DNA of 64,000 nucleotides from Pigmentiphaga aceris (GTDB lineage Bacteria; Pseudomonadota; Gammaproteobacteria; Burkholderiales; Burkholderiaceae_B). This document shows positions 1 through 7,881 of the stretch, piece by piece. The stretch is taken from the NCBI RefSeq assembly GCF_008119665.1, contig NZ_CP043046.1, positions 4,154,001-4,218,000 on the forward strand. Reading direction: 5' to 3'. Within the stretch, counting starts at the first letter, position 1. Each line of letters opens with the position of its first letter. The translations under genes were made by a program, and so were the position numbers. The notes under the pieces are model-generated. The model was not told where the DNA came from. It was given only the letters and a program-made list of their open reading frames with translations, and ran no database searches.

Positions 1-112
1 CCCGACGATTGCCCATCGCCTGGCCAAGACCGGCAATCGCAGGCTCGAACAAGGCATCGTCGAGTATCGAATCGAACAGCAGTTCGACTGCATTATCTAG
101 ATTGCTTGTCAT
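1..112 (-). CDS. Start of a possible LuxR-type regulator (partial)
   Basis: On the minus strand an ATG at 110-112 opens a frame that runs off the left edge with no stop: 37 codons beginning MTSNLDNAVELLFDSIL and rich in acidic and hydrophobic residues. Short N-termini of this kind (N-L-D-x-x-V-E-x-L-F-D-S-I-L-D-D) are common on LuxR-family regulators in Bordetella and Achromobacter. No diagnostic domain lies inside the window, so the function is a weak inference. There is no strong Shine-Dalgarno sequence. The next gene upstream is 180 bp away on the same strand. Confidence 0.35.
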   Translation of the reverse strand, partial: MTSNLDNAVELLFDSILDDALFEPAIAGLGQAMGNRR

Positions 113-230
113 AAGGACACGGTGATGCCGTCTGATGTGCATGCGGAATCGCTGCACTGAGATAAAGCTCTGGCTGGGACCAAATTACCGCGTTGCAGCA
201 AGCTACAGCAAGCACTTATATGGCTTTACC

Positions 231-268
231 GCCCTGAATCAGGGCTTTACTTCATGGCTTTACTTCAC
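231..268. repeat. 15-bp palindrome followed by a 13-bp tandem repeat
   Basis: GCCCTGAATCAGGGC at 231-245 is a perfect inverted repeat with a 3-nt loop. It runs into two tandem copies of GGCTTTACTTCAT (243-255 and 256-268, one mismatch in the last base). It lies in the 182-bp gap after the leftward DUF3592 gene. The hairpin may help end that transcript, but there is no T-run on the minus strand, so this is described as structure only. Confidence 0.4.
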
Positions 269-294
269 TGAATCGCACCATCAGCAAAAACATA

Positions 295-1332
295 TCAATC
301 TGCGCGCTGCCACCGCACAGCCGCTGCAATAATCACCCCGCCCATCACCAGCACCACCAATAGCAGTTGCAGCTCGAACAGCCCCCAGCTGAATAAGACA
401 AACATGTTCTCGTTCAGGAATGCCCAGGCATAGTTGGGGTAACGTGGGTCGACATAGGCAGTGACGGCGGGTTGGGCCTTCAGCTTCGCCACTTCCGCAT
501 CCATGCGCGCATTGGTCGGGATCAGTCCGAATCGCAGCGACTCGGCAACGCCACGGTGGCTATTTCCCGCAACCGTGTAGACAAAGCCGCACTCAAGACT
601 GTCGTAGCCGCTGCGCCCGGTGCGGTGATACCGATGACCGCAATCCACCAGTTGTGCAGGCACCGGCTGCAACGCGCGCATCCCCAGCATGGCCACGGTG
701 TTGGCGGGTTGGTTGGACAGGCCGAAGACACATATGCCACCAGCCAGCAATGCGGCCACGGCCTGGATCACAAGACGTCGCCGGATGCGATCGCGGCGAT
801 GGTGGTTGATCGAGACCAAGTGACCGGTGGCAGGATCAGGAGCCAGGTCTGCACGACGATGTGGCAGCCCCGATGGGTCTGCGCGAACGATGACTGCCAT
901 CGATGCGCCGAACAAACCCAGCAACAAGAGCCACAGCGGCGGCGTGGTCACCCATCTGGGGTCAGACAGCGCGGCGGCCTCTGGTGCCCTGGGGCGCAAG
1001 TAGGCGGTGCGTGTGGTCTGTGCGGATTGCTGTGCAAGCGCTTGCACCAGGCCATCCGACGTCAGGAACGGGTCGTCGCGACTCCATGCACTGCTTTCTG
1101 CGCTGCGCTGTGTGCCTTCATAGGTGAACGTGAAGCGGCAGATGATCTCGGACTGCGCGCGCTGGCCATTACGATGGGGAGTGCAGGACGTCAGCTGCGC
1201 CTCGACGGGCACCAGGTTGTCGGTTGCAATCGACATGGTTTCCATCAACCTGGGGGACAGCATCAGACAAAGAAAGACCACGGGGCCGGCAATTGCCAAC
1301 ATGGTCACCAACCAGCGGACGACGCGCCTCAT
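295..1332 (-). CDS. Integral membrane protein with two DUF3592-like units
   Basis: The 345-residue protein has four predicted membrane helices (about 7-25, 131-149, 187-205, 318-338). Between helices 1 and 2, and again between 3 and 4, lies a similar extracytoplasmic unit: a cysteine (C50; C231), a short loop, a second cysteine followed by F-x-Y (C65; C248), then a stretch ending T-A-Y-[LV]-x-P-R (109-115; 291-297). This pattern is that of DUF3592, here duplicated inside one polypeptide. Paired cysteines suggest a disulfide in each unit. Function is unknown for the family. It stands alone, with a long gap to the rightward gene at 1671. Confidence 0.75.
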   Translation of the reverse strand: MRRVVRWLVTMLAIAGPVVFLCLMLSPRLMETMSIATDNLVPVEAQLTSCTPHRNGQRAQSEIICRFTFTYEGTQRSAESSAWSRDDPFLTSDGLVQALAQQSAQTTRTAYLRPRAPEAAALSDPRWVTTPPLWLLLLGLFGASMAVIVRADPSGLPHRRADLAPDPATGHLVSINHHRRDRIRRRLVIQAVAALLAGGICVFGLSNQPANTVAMLGMRALQPVPAQLVDCGHRYHRTGRSGYDSLECGFVYTVAGNSHRGVAESLRFGLIPTNARMDAEVAKLKAQPAVTAYVDPRYPNYAWAFLNENMFVLFSWGLFELQLLLVVLVMGGVIIAAAVRWQRAD

Positions 1333-1670
1333 GCAGTCAACGCTTTATGCATACAAGCTTGGCGGGATACCAACTGGGCGGTGATGACGTCATCGCGCAT
1401 TGTCGTGTCTCAGCATGGCCGTTGATCGTGGATGCCCATGGCGAACACAGGCACTAACGCACGTCCGTATTCAAGGCTCGTCAGTATGCCAACTGCTGGC
1501 AGGCATGCAGATACCGATGCGCGAGCAACACGCAACACATTGCAATTCAAGGGTGCTGTTCATTTCAGGATTTACGGCATGTAGCGGTGCTGTATTTATT
1601 CAGCGTCGTTGACCTGCAAGGCGGTTATAAGCGGGCATTCATATCCGCCCTCGCAGGGACCAACTCCGCC
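1333..1670. other. Intergenic region, no gene seen
   Basis: This gap separates the divergent genes at 295-1332 and 1671-2192 and should hold both promoters. The only clear structure is a perfect 12-bp palindrome, GATGACGTCATC, at 1383-1394, 50 bp upstream of the leftward gene. No convincing -35/-10 pair was found, and the short open frames here do not look coding. Confidence 0.4.
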
Positions 1671-2192
1671 ATGAAAAAGACCGCCACCCTTTCCGCTGCA
1701 ATATTGGCGCTCCTGTCCCCGGTACTGGCTTCGGCCTTGCCGCTGGGCATCACTCATGACGAATTCAAGTCCGTCGAAAAATTGCAGATCGGTTCCCAGA
1801 CCATGCGGATCTTGCTGGTCAATCCGAAAGAGGAATATGACGGCGTCAAGCTGATGCTGGGCGACAAGGAGCTTGCCCGCACCGATGGCGACAGAATGAA
1901 AATCGAATATCAGTTTGACCTGCCAAACAGCAAGGTCGTGCTGGTCAGCGAGTATTCGGGTGGCAACGCCTGCCCGGCCAACTATCGCTTGGTGCAGTTG
2001 AACAAGAGTGGCTCGGTCACGACGACCAAGGTGTTTGGCAACTGCAGCGACATTCCGAAGATCAATGTCAACGGCGAACGGATTGCCGTGACGCTGCCTG
2101 CCGAAGATGGCAAGCGCATCGTGGAAGAAACCTGGACTTTCGAGAAAGGCGTGCTGACCGAGCCCCGCAAACGCGGAGATCGGTCGAAGTAA
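1671..2192 (+). CDS. Small secreted (periplasmic) protein of unknown function
   Basis: The ATG at 1671 gives a clear Sec signal peptide: MKKTATLS, a hydrophobic core, then a cleavage site near A-S-A|L-P at about residue 22. Starting earlier would place 28 unrelated residues before it. The mature part, about 150 residues, is hydrophilic and probably beta-rich. It has two cysteines (in ACPANYR and NCSDIP) that could form a disulfide. I do not recognise the family. No partner gene is apparent; the next gene is convergent. Confidence 0.7.
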   Translation: MKKTATLSAAILALLSPVLASALPLGITHDEFKSVEKLQIGSQTMRILLVNPKEEYDGVKLMLGDKELARTDGDRMKIEYQFDLPNSKVVLVSEYSGGNACPANYRLVQLNKSGSVTTTKVFGNCSDIPKINVNGERIAVTLPAEDGKRIVEETWTFEKGVLTEPRKRGDRSK

Positions 2193-2225
2193 GACTGTTC
2201 AGGACAATTCTGAACTGTTCAGCAT

Positions 2226-2771
2226 TCAGAGATGCCGGCTAGCAAAGTAAAGCAGCAGCAATACCACCACCACGGCGGCCACTGCGATGCCTGCCGCTGG
2301 CCGTTCCATGGCCGATTCCAGGAAACTCATCTTGGGCGGTGTGTGTACCGGCTCTGCATGATGTGCAGCAGCGGGCGGATGCGCTGCTTGCAAGGCTTGC
2401 GCCACGGCAGGATGCGCGGTCGGCGCATGGTGCGGGTGGGCAGGACTTGCCGGATGAGCCGCCGCAGGGTGTGCGTGATGCGGGGCATGGGCTGCTGGCG
2501 GGTGTGCCGGCGACGCATGCCCAAACGGCGCGTTCGCATGTGCCACAGGCGCGTCAGGCTTGGGCGGTGCAGTCGGACGCGCAAGCTTGACTGGCAGGCC
2601 CACCGTGGTGATCAAGGCCAGCGGGCCGAACAAGACACCCATCGCAAACCAGCAAAGCCCGCAGCGGTTCTTTTCAAGCGCGACAAACGCACCGAACACA
2701 CTGCTTGCCAACCAAGCTGCCAAAAACCACAGCGGCTTCATTGCGATAAGCCACGTAATCAAGCCGTCCAT
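2226..2771 (-). CDS. Membrane protein with a His/Ala/Pro-rich linker
   Basis: The 181-residue protein has hydrophobic segments near the N-terminus (about 10-30 and 37-60), a long low-complexity stretch (about 65-147) rich in Ala, Pro and 16 His residues arranged as A-H-P and H-H units, then a C-terminal membrane anchor (about 157-178) ending F-A-S-R-H-L. The His-rich linker could bind metal ions, but that is inference; no family was recognised. The frame was chosen because it alone shows membrane segments, while the opposing frame is an Arg/Cys/Met-rich shadow. The start codon lies in the third unit of a tandem repeat (2758-2799) and has no Shine-Dalgarno of its own. Confidence 0.65.
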   Translation of the reverse strand: MDGLITWLIAMKPLWFLAAWLASSVFGAFVALEKNRCGLCWFAMGVLFGPLALITTVGLPVKLARPTAPPKPDAPVAHANAPFGHASPAHPPAAHAPHHAHPAAAHPASPAHPHHAPTAHPAVAQALQAAHPPAAAHHAEPVHTPPKMSFLESAMERPAAGIAVAAVVVVLLLLYFASRHL

Positions 2772-2799
2772 TTCAAGCCGTCCATGTTGCGCCGTCCAT
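2758..2799 (-). promoter_or_regulatory. Triple 14-bp repeat carrying three start codons; possible leader peptide
   Basis: Read on the minus strand, three tandem 14-nt units each begin ATGGACGGC, with ATGs at 2799, 2785 and 2771. Because 14 is not a multiple of three, each ATG is in a different frame. The only good Shine-Dalgarno, GGAGAG (2805-2810), is 5 nt before the first ATG. That ATG opens an 8-codon leader, MDGATWTA, whose TGA (2773-2775) is one base before the ATG of the membrane protein. Leader translation may therefore feed the main gene by reinitiation. A change in copy number would alter the frame between the Shine-Dalgarno and the gene. Confidence 0.55.
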
Positions 2800-2926
2800 T
2801 ACCGCTCTCCGAGCGAATTTCCCGGGATCGTACCTCGTGGCGTGCATATCGGGGCATTCATCGCGCAAGACATGGCACGGACACCACACCCATCATCCAG
2901 ACGGACTAGCCATTTACAGGCGTCGA

Positions 2927-3415
2927 TCACGCCCGATTGGCTATCTTGCCCGTTTGATCGGTTCGCTCGGCATGGCGACGCTCGATGTCCTGACGCACTG
3001 CTGGCGCAAGCCGCCCTGCGGCTGCACGCAGCAGGAAATAAGGCGGTGGTGAGCTGCTTGCGAAGCGCTGGAACCCCAGTTCGCGGTTGACCAAATGCTG
3101 GCCCAGCAAATCGATGGCGGTTTCTTCCAGGCCCTGAAACGCCACCAGTTGCCCGAGTCCCATGTCGGCCGCGCGACGCCGGATACGTTCAAGATCCGAA
3201 TCCAGGCTTTGCAGCAGCCTGGGGCTTTCGCCGTACTCCAGCAAGAACGCCTTCATCAACATCTCGAACGCCCCGCCGATCAATTGCAAGGTGGGCAGTG
3301 GCGGAATGCCTTGGTAGCGCGGTTGCGCGGTCAGGGTTTGATGGACGGCGTCACTGGCTTCCAAATATTGCTCGCCATGGCGAAGTAAATCTGCGGAAAC
3401 GATAAGACGGTCCAT
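2927..3415 (-). CDS. Helical protein, HEPN-like, function unknown
   Basis: About 162 residues, almost entirely helical. The run G-G-A-F-E-M-L-M-K-A-F-L-L-E-Y-G, followed by a basic/acidic helix D-L-E-R-I-R-R-R-A and then G-L-G-Q-L, resembles the two-helix core of HEPN-domain proteins (helix ending L-L-K-A, then D-L-x-x-L-x-x-x-A). The R-x4-6-H signature of RNase-active HEPN proteins is not visible, so this is not a firm assignment. ATG at 3415 is preferred over a TTG five codons upstream. No nucleotidyltransferase partner is adjacent. Confidence 0.55.
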   Translation of the reverse strand: MDRLIVSADLLRHGEQYLEASDAVHQTLTAQPRYQGIPPLPTLQLIGGAFEMLMKAFLLEYGESPRLLQSLDSDLERIRRRAADMGLGQLVAFQGLEETAIDLLGQHLVNRELGFQRFASSSPPPYFLLRAAAGRLAPAVRQDIERRHAERTDQTGKIANRA

Positions 3416-3653
3416 AAAACACCTGTGCAAACTGACTGAGGACAGCCCAAGGGCTGGCGAATACCCCCATGACCTAGCATGTCACGTGCCAAGAAAGCGA
3501 CAGCACAGATATCAAGTTCTTGATGTTCCCGGACGATATTGGGTTGTATGGGCAAGCCGATGTCGCTGCCGGCGCGGCATTGCCCGCTATCGGACGAATG
3601 GTTGAGCAAATTCGAAAGGATTGATGCATCCTTTGTGCCGCTAGCCCCGTATA

Positions 3654-3668
3654 CCCCACCAGGTGGGG
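3654..3668. promoter_or_regulatory. Perfect 15-bp palindrome upstream of the DUF4214 gene
   Basis: CCCCACC-A-GGTGGGG lies 60 bp before the DUF4214 start in a gap of about 310 bp (3416-3728) that otherwise holds no recognisable gene. A second AGCCCC at 3643-3648 could pair alternatively with the right arm. No T-run follows, so an operator or an mRNA leader hairpin is more likely than a terminator. Confidence 0.35.
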
Positions 3669-3728
3669 CTCAGGACTGAGCCTCCAGTACCGAACCTGAC
3701 CTAATTCCGCTACCTTCCTGAGCAAATC

Positions 3729-4838
3729 ATGGCTTTGACCGTCGCTGCGCAAATTCAGCAGTTCTATAACGCTTACTTCGGACGGCCGGCCGATCCCGCT
3801 GGCCTGGCTTTCTGGGAAGCTGGCGCGACGGCCTCGGGCAATCTGATCGACTCGGCAATCAAGCTGTTCGGTGATCCGGCAACGCCGGAATTCGCCAGAA
3901 TGTACCCGCCGGGCACGTCCATCGAGACCTTTCTCGATACCGCGTACGACAACATGTTCAACCGCGCACCCGATGCCGAGGGCAGGTTGTTCTGGGCGAA
4001 CGCGTTCCGCACCTGGGTGGCAGACGGCACGTATTCCGAAGGTGAAGCGCGCGCGCAGATTCTGATGAACGTTCTGCGTGCCGCCGATGCGCAGACCGAC
4101 ACCAACGACAAGCTGTCGCTGACGAACAAACAGTTTGTGGCAGATGCGGCAACCAGCAGCGTGAAGCAGTTCGGCACGCAATCGGATTACGAAGCGTCCC
4201 TGGATGCCGCGCGCATCTTGCTGGGCGCGGTTGATCACACGCTGGCCTCGGTCAATACCGCGCTTGGTATGATCCAGAACGGCGAAGTCGTATTGCCAGG
4301 TCGCGCATCGGGCGAAGCCATCAACCTGATTACGAGCTTTGCGTCGGCAATTGACCAGAGCATCGAGCTTGGCTGGGGCCCGGACGCGGACAACCACTTC
4401 ACGACCTTCGGGCGCGACGTCGTCAAATTCAGCACAGCCAGCCAAGCGCCCTTCGCCTACATCGCCTACGACTTCGGCGACTCATCCTACTATTTGACGG
4501 CGGGCCGCCCGGTTGTCTACGTCGAGCCGCAGCGAGACCGGATCGACCTGAGCGTCTTCAACTTGCGGACACAAGAGTCCGGCAATATCGCGATTGTCAA
4601 CGACACCTTGAACGGCAAATTCAGCACCAGCGGCCCACCCGCGGCATACCGGGTGCACGATGGCTTCTTCCAGGGCAAAGCCTTGGCCATGTTCGAAGAC
4701 ACCGGCATCAACAATCGCCCCACCACCGAAGTCTTTGTCGACATCAACGGCAACGGCAACCTCGATCCGCAAACCGATATGTGGCTGTCGATTGCGCTGC
4801 CCATCGCACAAGTGAACGAATCCTTGTTCATTCTGTGA
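3729..4838 (+). CDS. DUF4214-domain surface/secreted protein
   Basis: The N-terminal region has the DUF4214 signature Q-F-Y-N-A-Y-F-G-R-P-A-D-P-A-G-L-A-F-W, repeated in degenerate form at about residues 68-90 (A-Y-D-N-M-F-N-R-A-P-D-A-E-G-R-L-F-W). Such domains occur on S-layer, RTX and other surface proteins. The C-terminal third contains acidic Gly/Asn turns, D-I-N-G-N-G-N-L-D-P, that look like calcium-binding loops. No Sec signal peptide is present, so export, if any, would be by type I secretion; no type I secretion genes lie in the window. 369 residues, standing alone. Confidence 0.75.
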   Translation: MALTVAAQIQQFYNAYFGRPADPAGLAFWEAGATASGNLIDSAIKLFGDPATPEFARMYPPGTSIETFLDTAYDNMFNRAPDAEGRLFWANAFRTWVADGTYSEGEARAQILMNVLRAADAQTDTNDKLSLTNKQFVADAATSSVKQFGTQSDYEASLDAARILLGAVDHTLASVNTALGMIQNGEVVLPGRASGEAINLITSFASAIDQSIELGWGPDADNHFTTFGRDVVKFSTASQAPFAYIAYDFGDSSYYLTAGRPVVYVEPQRDRIDLSVFNLRTQESGNIAIVNDTLNGKFSTSGPPAAYRVHDGFFQGKALAMFEDTGINNRPTTEVFVDINGNGNLDPQTDMWLSIALPIAQVNESLFIL

Positions 4839-4887
4839 TGTGCTTGGTGCGGTGATGCGCGGGGATCGCAGGCGGGCACGCCATGTG

Positions 4888-5514
4888 TTAATTCAGCAGG
4901 GCAAGCTCATCACGAGTTGAAAACCCAGACGGCAACTGCCCCCCGAGCAGCGCGTCGACAATCGGCAGGAACGCAGATGCCGCGTCAGGCTGCTTTGGCT
5001 TGGGCAACAGGCTGCTTGCACCTGACGTCATCTGCACCGCAGCCGTCGTGTTCTGTTCTTCCTCGCCGCCCCACAGATAATTGTGAATGACCGCCAGGCC
5101 ATGGTCGGCGGGGTCCAGGTCGTCGGCCACACCGCGTGCCACGGCAAGGAAGACGATGAAATCTTCCAGGTTTTCGGAATAGGTCAATGACCCTGCCACG
5201 AAAGCCTCCCCAGCCTGATCGAACGCCGACACCCATAATTCAGGTGCTTCGGCGGTATGGGTGACCAGCGCCGTCAACAGCTCGCGATTATCGGCAAAGG
5301 ACGCAAGGCGTTGATCCGCCCCGCCCAGCGTCTCGGCAAGATCGGCGTCCGTCGCCGTGGCAAGCGAGGTCACGCCACGCGCCAGGTACCACTCACCGCC
5401 AATTTCCCGCCAGTCATGCCAGCGACTGGCCAAAGACGGCTTGGCGTCGAGCCAGCGCGCAAGCACCTCACGGCTGGTCTTGAACTTCAAAAAGGCGGAT
5501 TGGGGTTCGGACAT
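4888..5514 (-). CDS. Hypothetical protein, about 208 residues
   Basis: The start at 5514 (M-S-E-P-Q-S-A-F-L-K-F) is preceded by AAGGAGA, a strong ribosome-binding site; an upstream ATG adds 20 residues without one. The protein is soluble and acidic, with no signal peptide or membrane segment. Features are a Trp-rich N-terminal part (R-W-L-D, R-W-H-D-W-R-E) and a C-terminal P-K-P-K-Q linker. I recognise no family. It is on the same strand as the NIPSNAP gene but separated from it by a terminator. Confidence 0.6.
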   Translation of the reverse strand: MSEPQSAFLKFKTSREVLARWLDAKPSLASRWHDWREIGGEWYLARGVTSLATATDADLAETLGGADQRLASFADNRELLTALVTHTAEAPELWVSAFDQAGEAFVAGSLTYSENLEDFIVFLAVARGVADDLDPADHGLAVIHNYLWGGEEEQNTTAAVQMTSGASSLLPKPKQPDAASAFLPIVDALLGGQLPSGFSTRDELALLN

Positions 5515-5637
5515 GCCGTCTCCTTGCTTGCGGTGAATGAGGTGTGAACCGTAGCAGATTGGCGTGATTTCCATCGGTAAGCATCGGCCACGCGATGTAC
5601 TGGAGGCTTAGGCTTGGGAAACGCCCCTTTCCTGAAT

Positions 5638-5667
5638 AAAAAAATCCTGCACAGAGGCAAGATTTTT
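5638..5667 (-). terminator. Rho-independent terminator after the NIPSNAP gene
   Basis: On the minus strand AAAAATCTTGC, a six-base loop and GCAGGATTTTT form an 11-bp stem with one G-U pair, followed by further Us (seven As at 5638-5644 on the plus strand). It lies 18 bp past the stop of the gene at 5685. Confidence 0.7.
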
Positions 5668-5684
5668 GAACACTTATGCCAATC

Positions 5685-5993
5685 TTAATTAAAAACCGGC
5701 CGGAAGAAACTTCGTTCATAACTGATGATGCACTTTGTATCCGTCGCATATTTAAATGCAGCAATGCAGTCGGCATCAGTTTTTGAACGATTTCTGTAGT
5801 CCTCATACTCGGCCAGACTGGGGAATGAGAACAACGCCAGCGCGATGTTATTGGCCCCTTCTGACGGCAAGAAATAGCCGTGATGTGTACCGCCAAACTT
5901 TTCAACAAGCGGAATCCACATTTTTCCGTAGGCTTCGAATTGATCCAATTTTTCTGGGTCAACCACATAACGAAGATAGCAAGTTACCGCCAT
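5685..5993 (-). CDS. NIPSNAP-family protein
   Basis: 102 residues with the ferredoxin-like dimeric alpha/beta barrel pattern of NIPSNAP proteins: an N-terminal strand (T-C-Y-L-R-Y-V-V-D), a helix with E-A-Y-G-K-M-W-I-P-L-V-E-K-F-G-G, then H-H-G-Y-F-L-P-S-E-G-A-N-N-I-A-L-A-L-F-S-F and a Y-E-D-Y-R-N-R helix. The ATG at 5993 follows AGAGGA. The family's biochemical role in bacteria is not established. The gene has visibly lower GC and more AT-rich codons than its neighbours, which may indicate separate ancestry. Confidence 0.8.
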   Translation of the reverse strand: MAVTCYLRYVVDPEKLDQFEAYGKMWIPLVEKFGGTHHGYFLPSEGANNIALALFSFPSLAEYEDYRNRSKTDADCIAAFKYATDTKCIISYERSFFRPVFN

Positions 5994-6063
5994 AAAATTC
6001 CTCTCGTTTAAAAGCTGATGAAAAAGCCTGTTCTGGGAATCAAGCGCTGCGCAGGACGTAAAA

Positions 6064-6094
6064 AAACCCGCATAGCTTAGGCTGATGCGGGTTT
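6064..6094 (-). terminator. Rho-independent terminator after tRNA-Ser
   Basis: A 10-bp perfect stem (AAACCCGCAT / ATGCGGGTTT, 11-nt loop) is followed on the minus strand by further Us, because six As lie at 6061-6066 on the plus strand. It sits 37 bp beyond the tRNA 3' end. Its symmetry could also let it act on the plus strand. Confidence 0.8.
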
Positions 6095-6130
6095 CTTTAA
6101 GCAGTTATTAGGCACTGCCAAGCCAGAATT

Positions 6131-6220
<90 letters not shown>

Positions 6221-6356
6221 GGATACTGCATTCTCGTCAGCAGCTGATACTTGATCTTGCTAAGTATCTTGCTGAAATCACCTTGGTTTGGCTCTTTCGA
6301 GCTTTGCTCTGGGTGATTGTTTTCGCCTTGGTCATTGGCGAGCACCGAAGACAGAA

Positions 6357-6386
6357 ACTATAGCAAAGAAATTGGGTGCTTGTCTC
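6357..6386 (-). promoter_or_regulatory. Candidate sigma-70 promoter for tRNA-Ser
   Basis: On the minus strand an extended -10, TGCTATAGT (6357-6365), lies 18 nt after GAGACA (6381-6386), which matches 4 of 6 bases of the -35 consensus. It would start transcription about 130 nt before the mature tRNA and lies in the gap between serS and the tRNA, so the tRNA need not depend on serS read-through. The 252-bp gap otherwise holds nothing recognisable. Confidence 0.4.
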
Positions 6387-6473
6387 GGCACCCGCACTTT
6401 TTTTGCATGAAATACGAAAAAAATTTGATGGTGCGCGCTGGCAAGCCCGTCGCGCACCACCCTCGCCTGTCGA

Positions 6474-7835
<1,362 letters not shown>

Positions 7836-7881
7836 TTAGTACGCAAGCGCACTTCCCCCGACTTGCCCCAGGAATCTGCGT

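Noticed and set aside
1348..1356. TGCATACAA resembling the GntR-type half-sites at 34874-34922
   Set aside because: A single 9-bp match far from the operon with no phased partner; expected by chance.
2195..2222. Alternating CTGTTCAG / CTGAA repeats between convergent genes
   Set aside because: Five-base stems without a U-run; not strong enough to call a terminator.
2232..2909. A 225-codon plus-strand frame over the His-rich protein
   Set aside because: Extremely rich in Arg, Cys and Met, as expected when a His/Ala/Pro-rich coding strand is read backwards.
3654..3668. Palindrome considered as a terminator
   Set aside because: No T-run on either strand and no gene ends there; kept only as a possible operator.
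3474..4445. A 323-codon antisense frame over the DUF4214 gene
   Set aside because: Arg/Val-rich, no recognisable motif, while the plus strand carries the DUF4214 signature.
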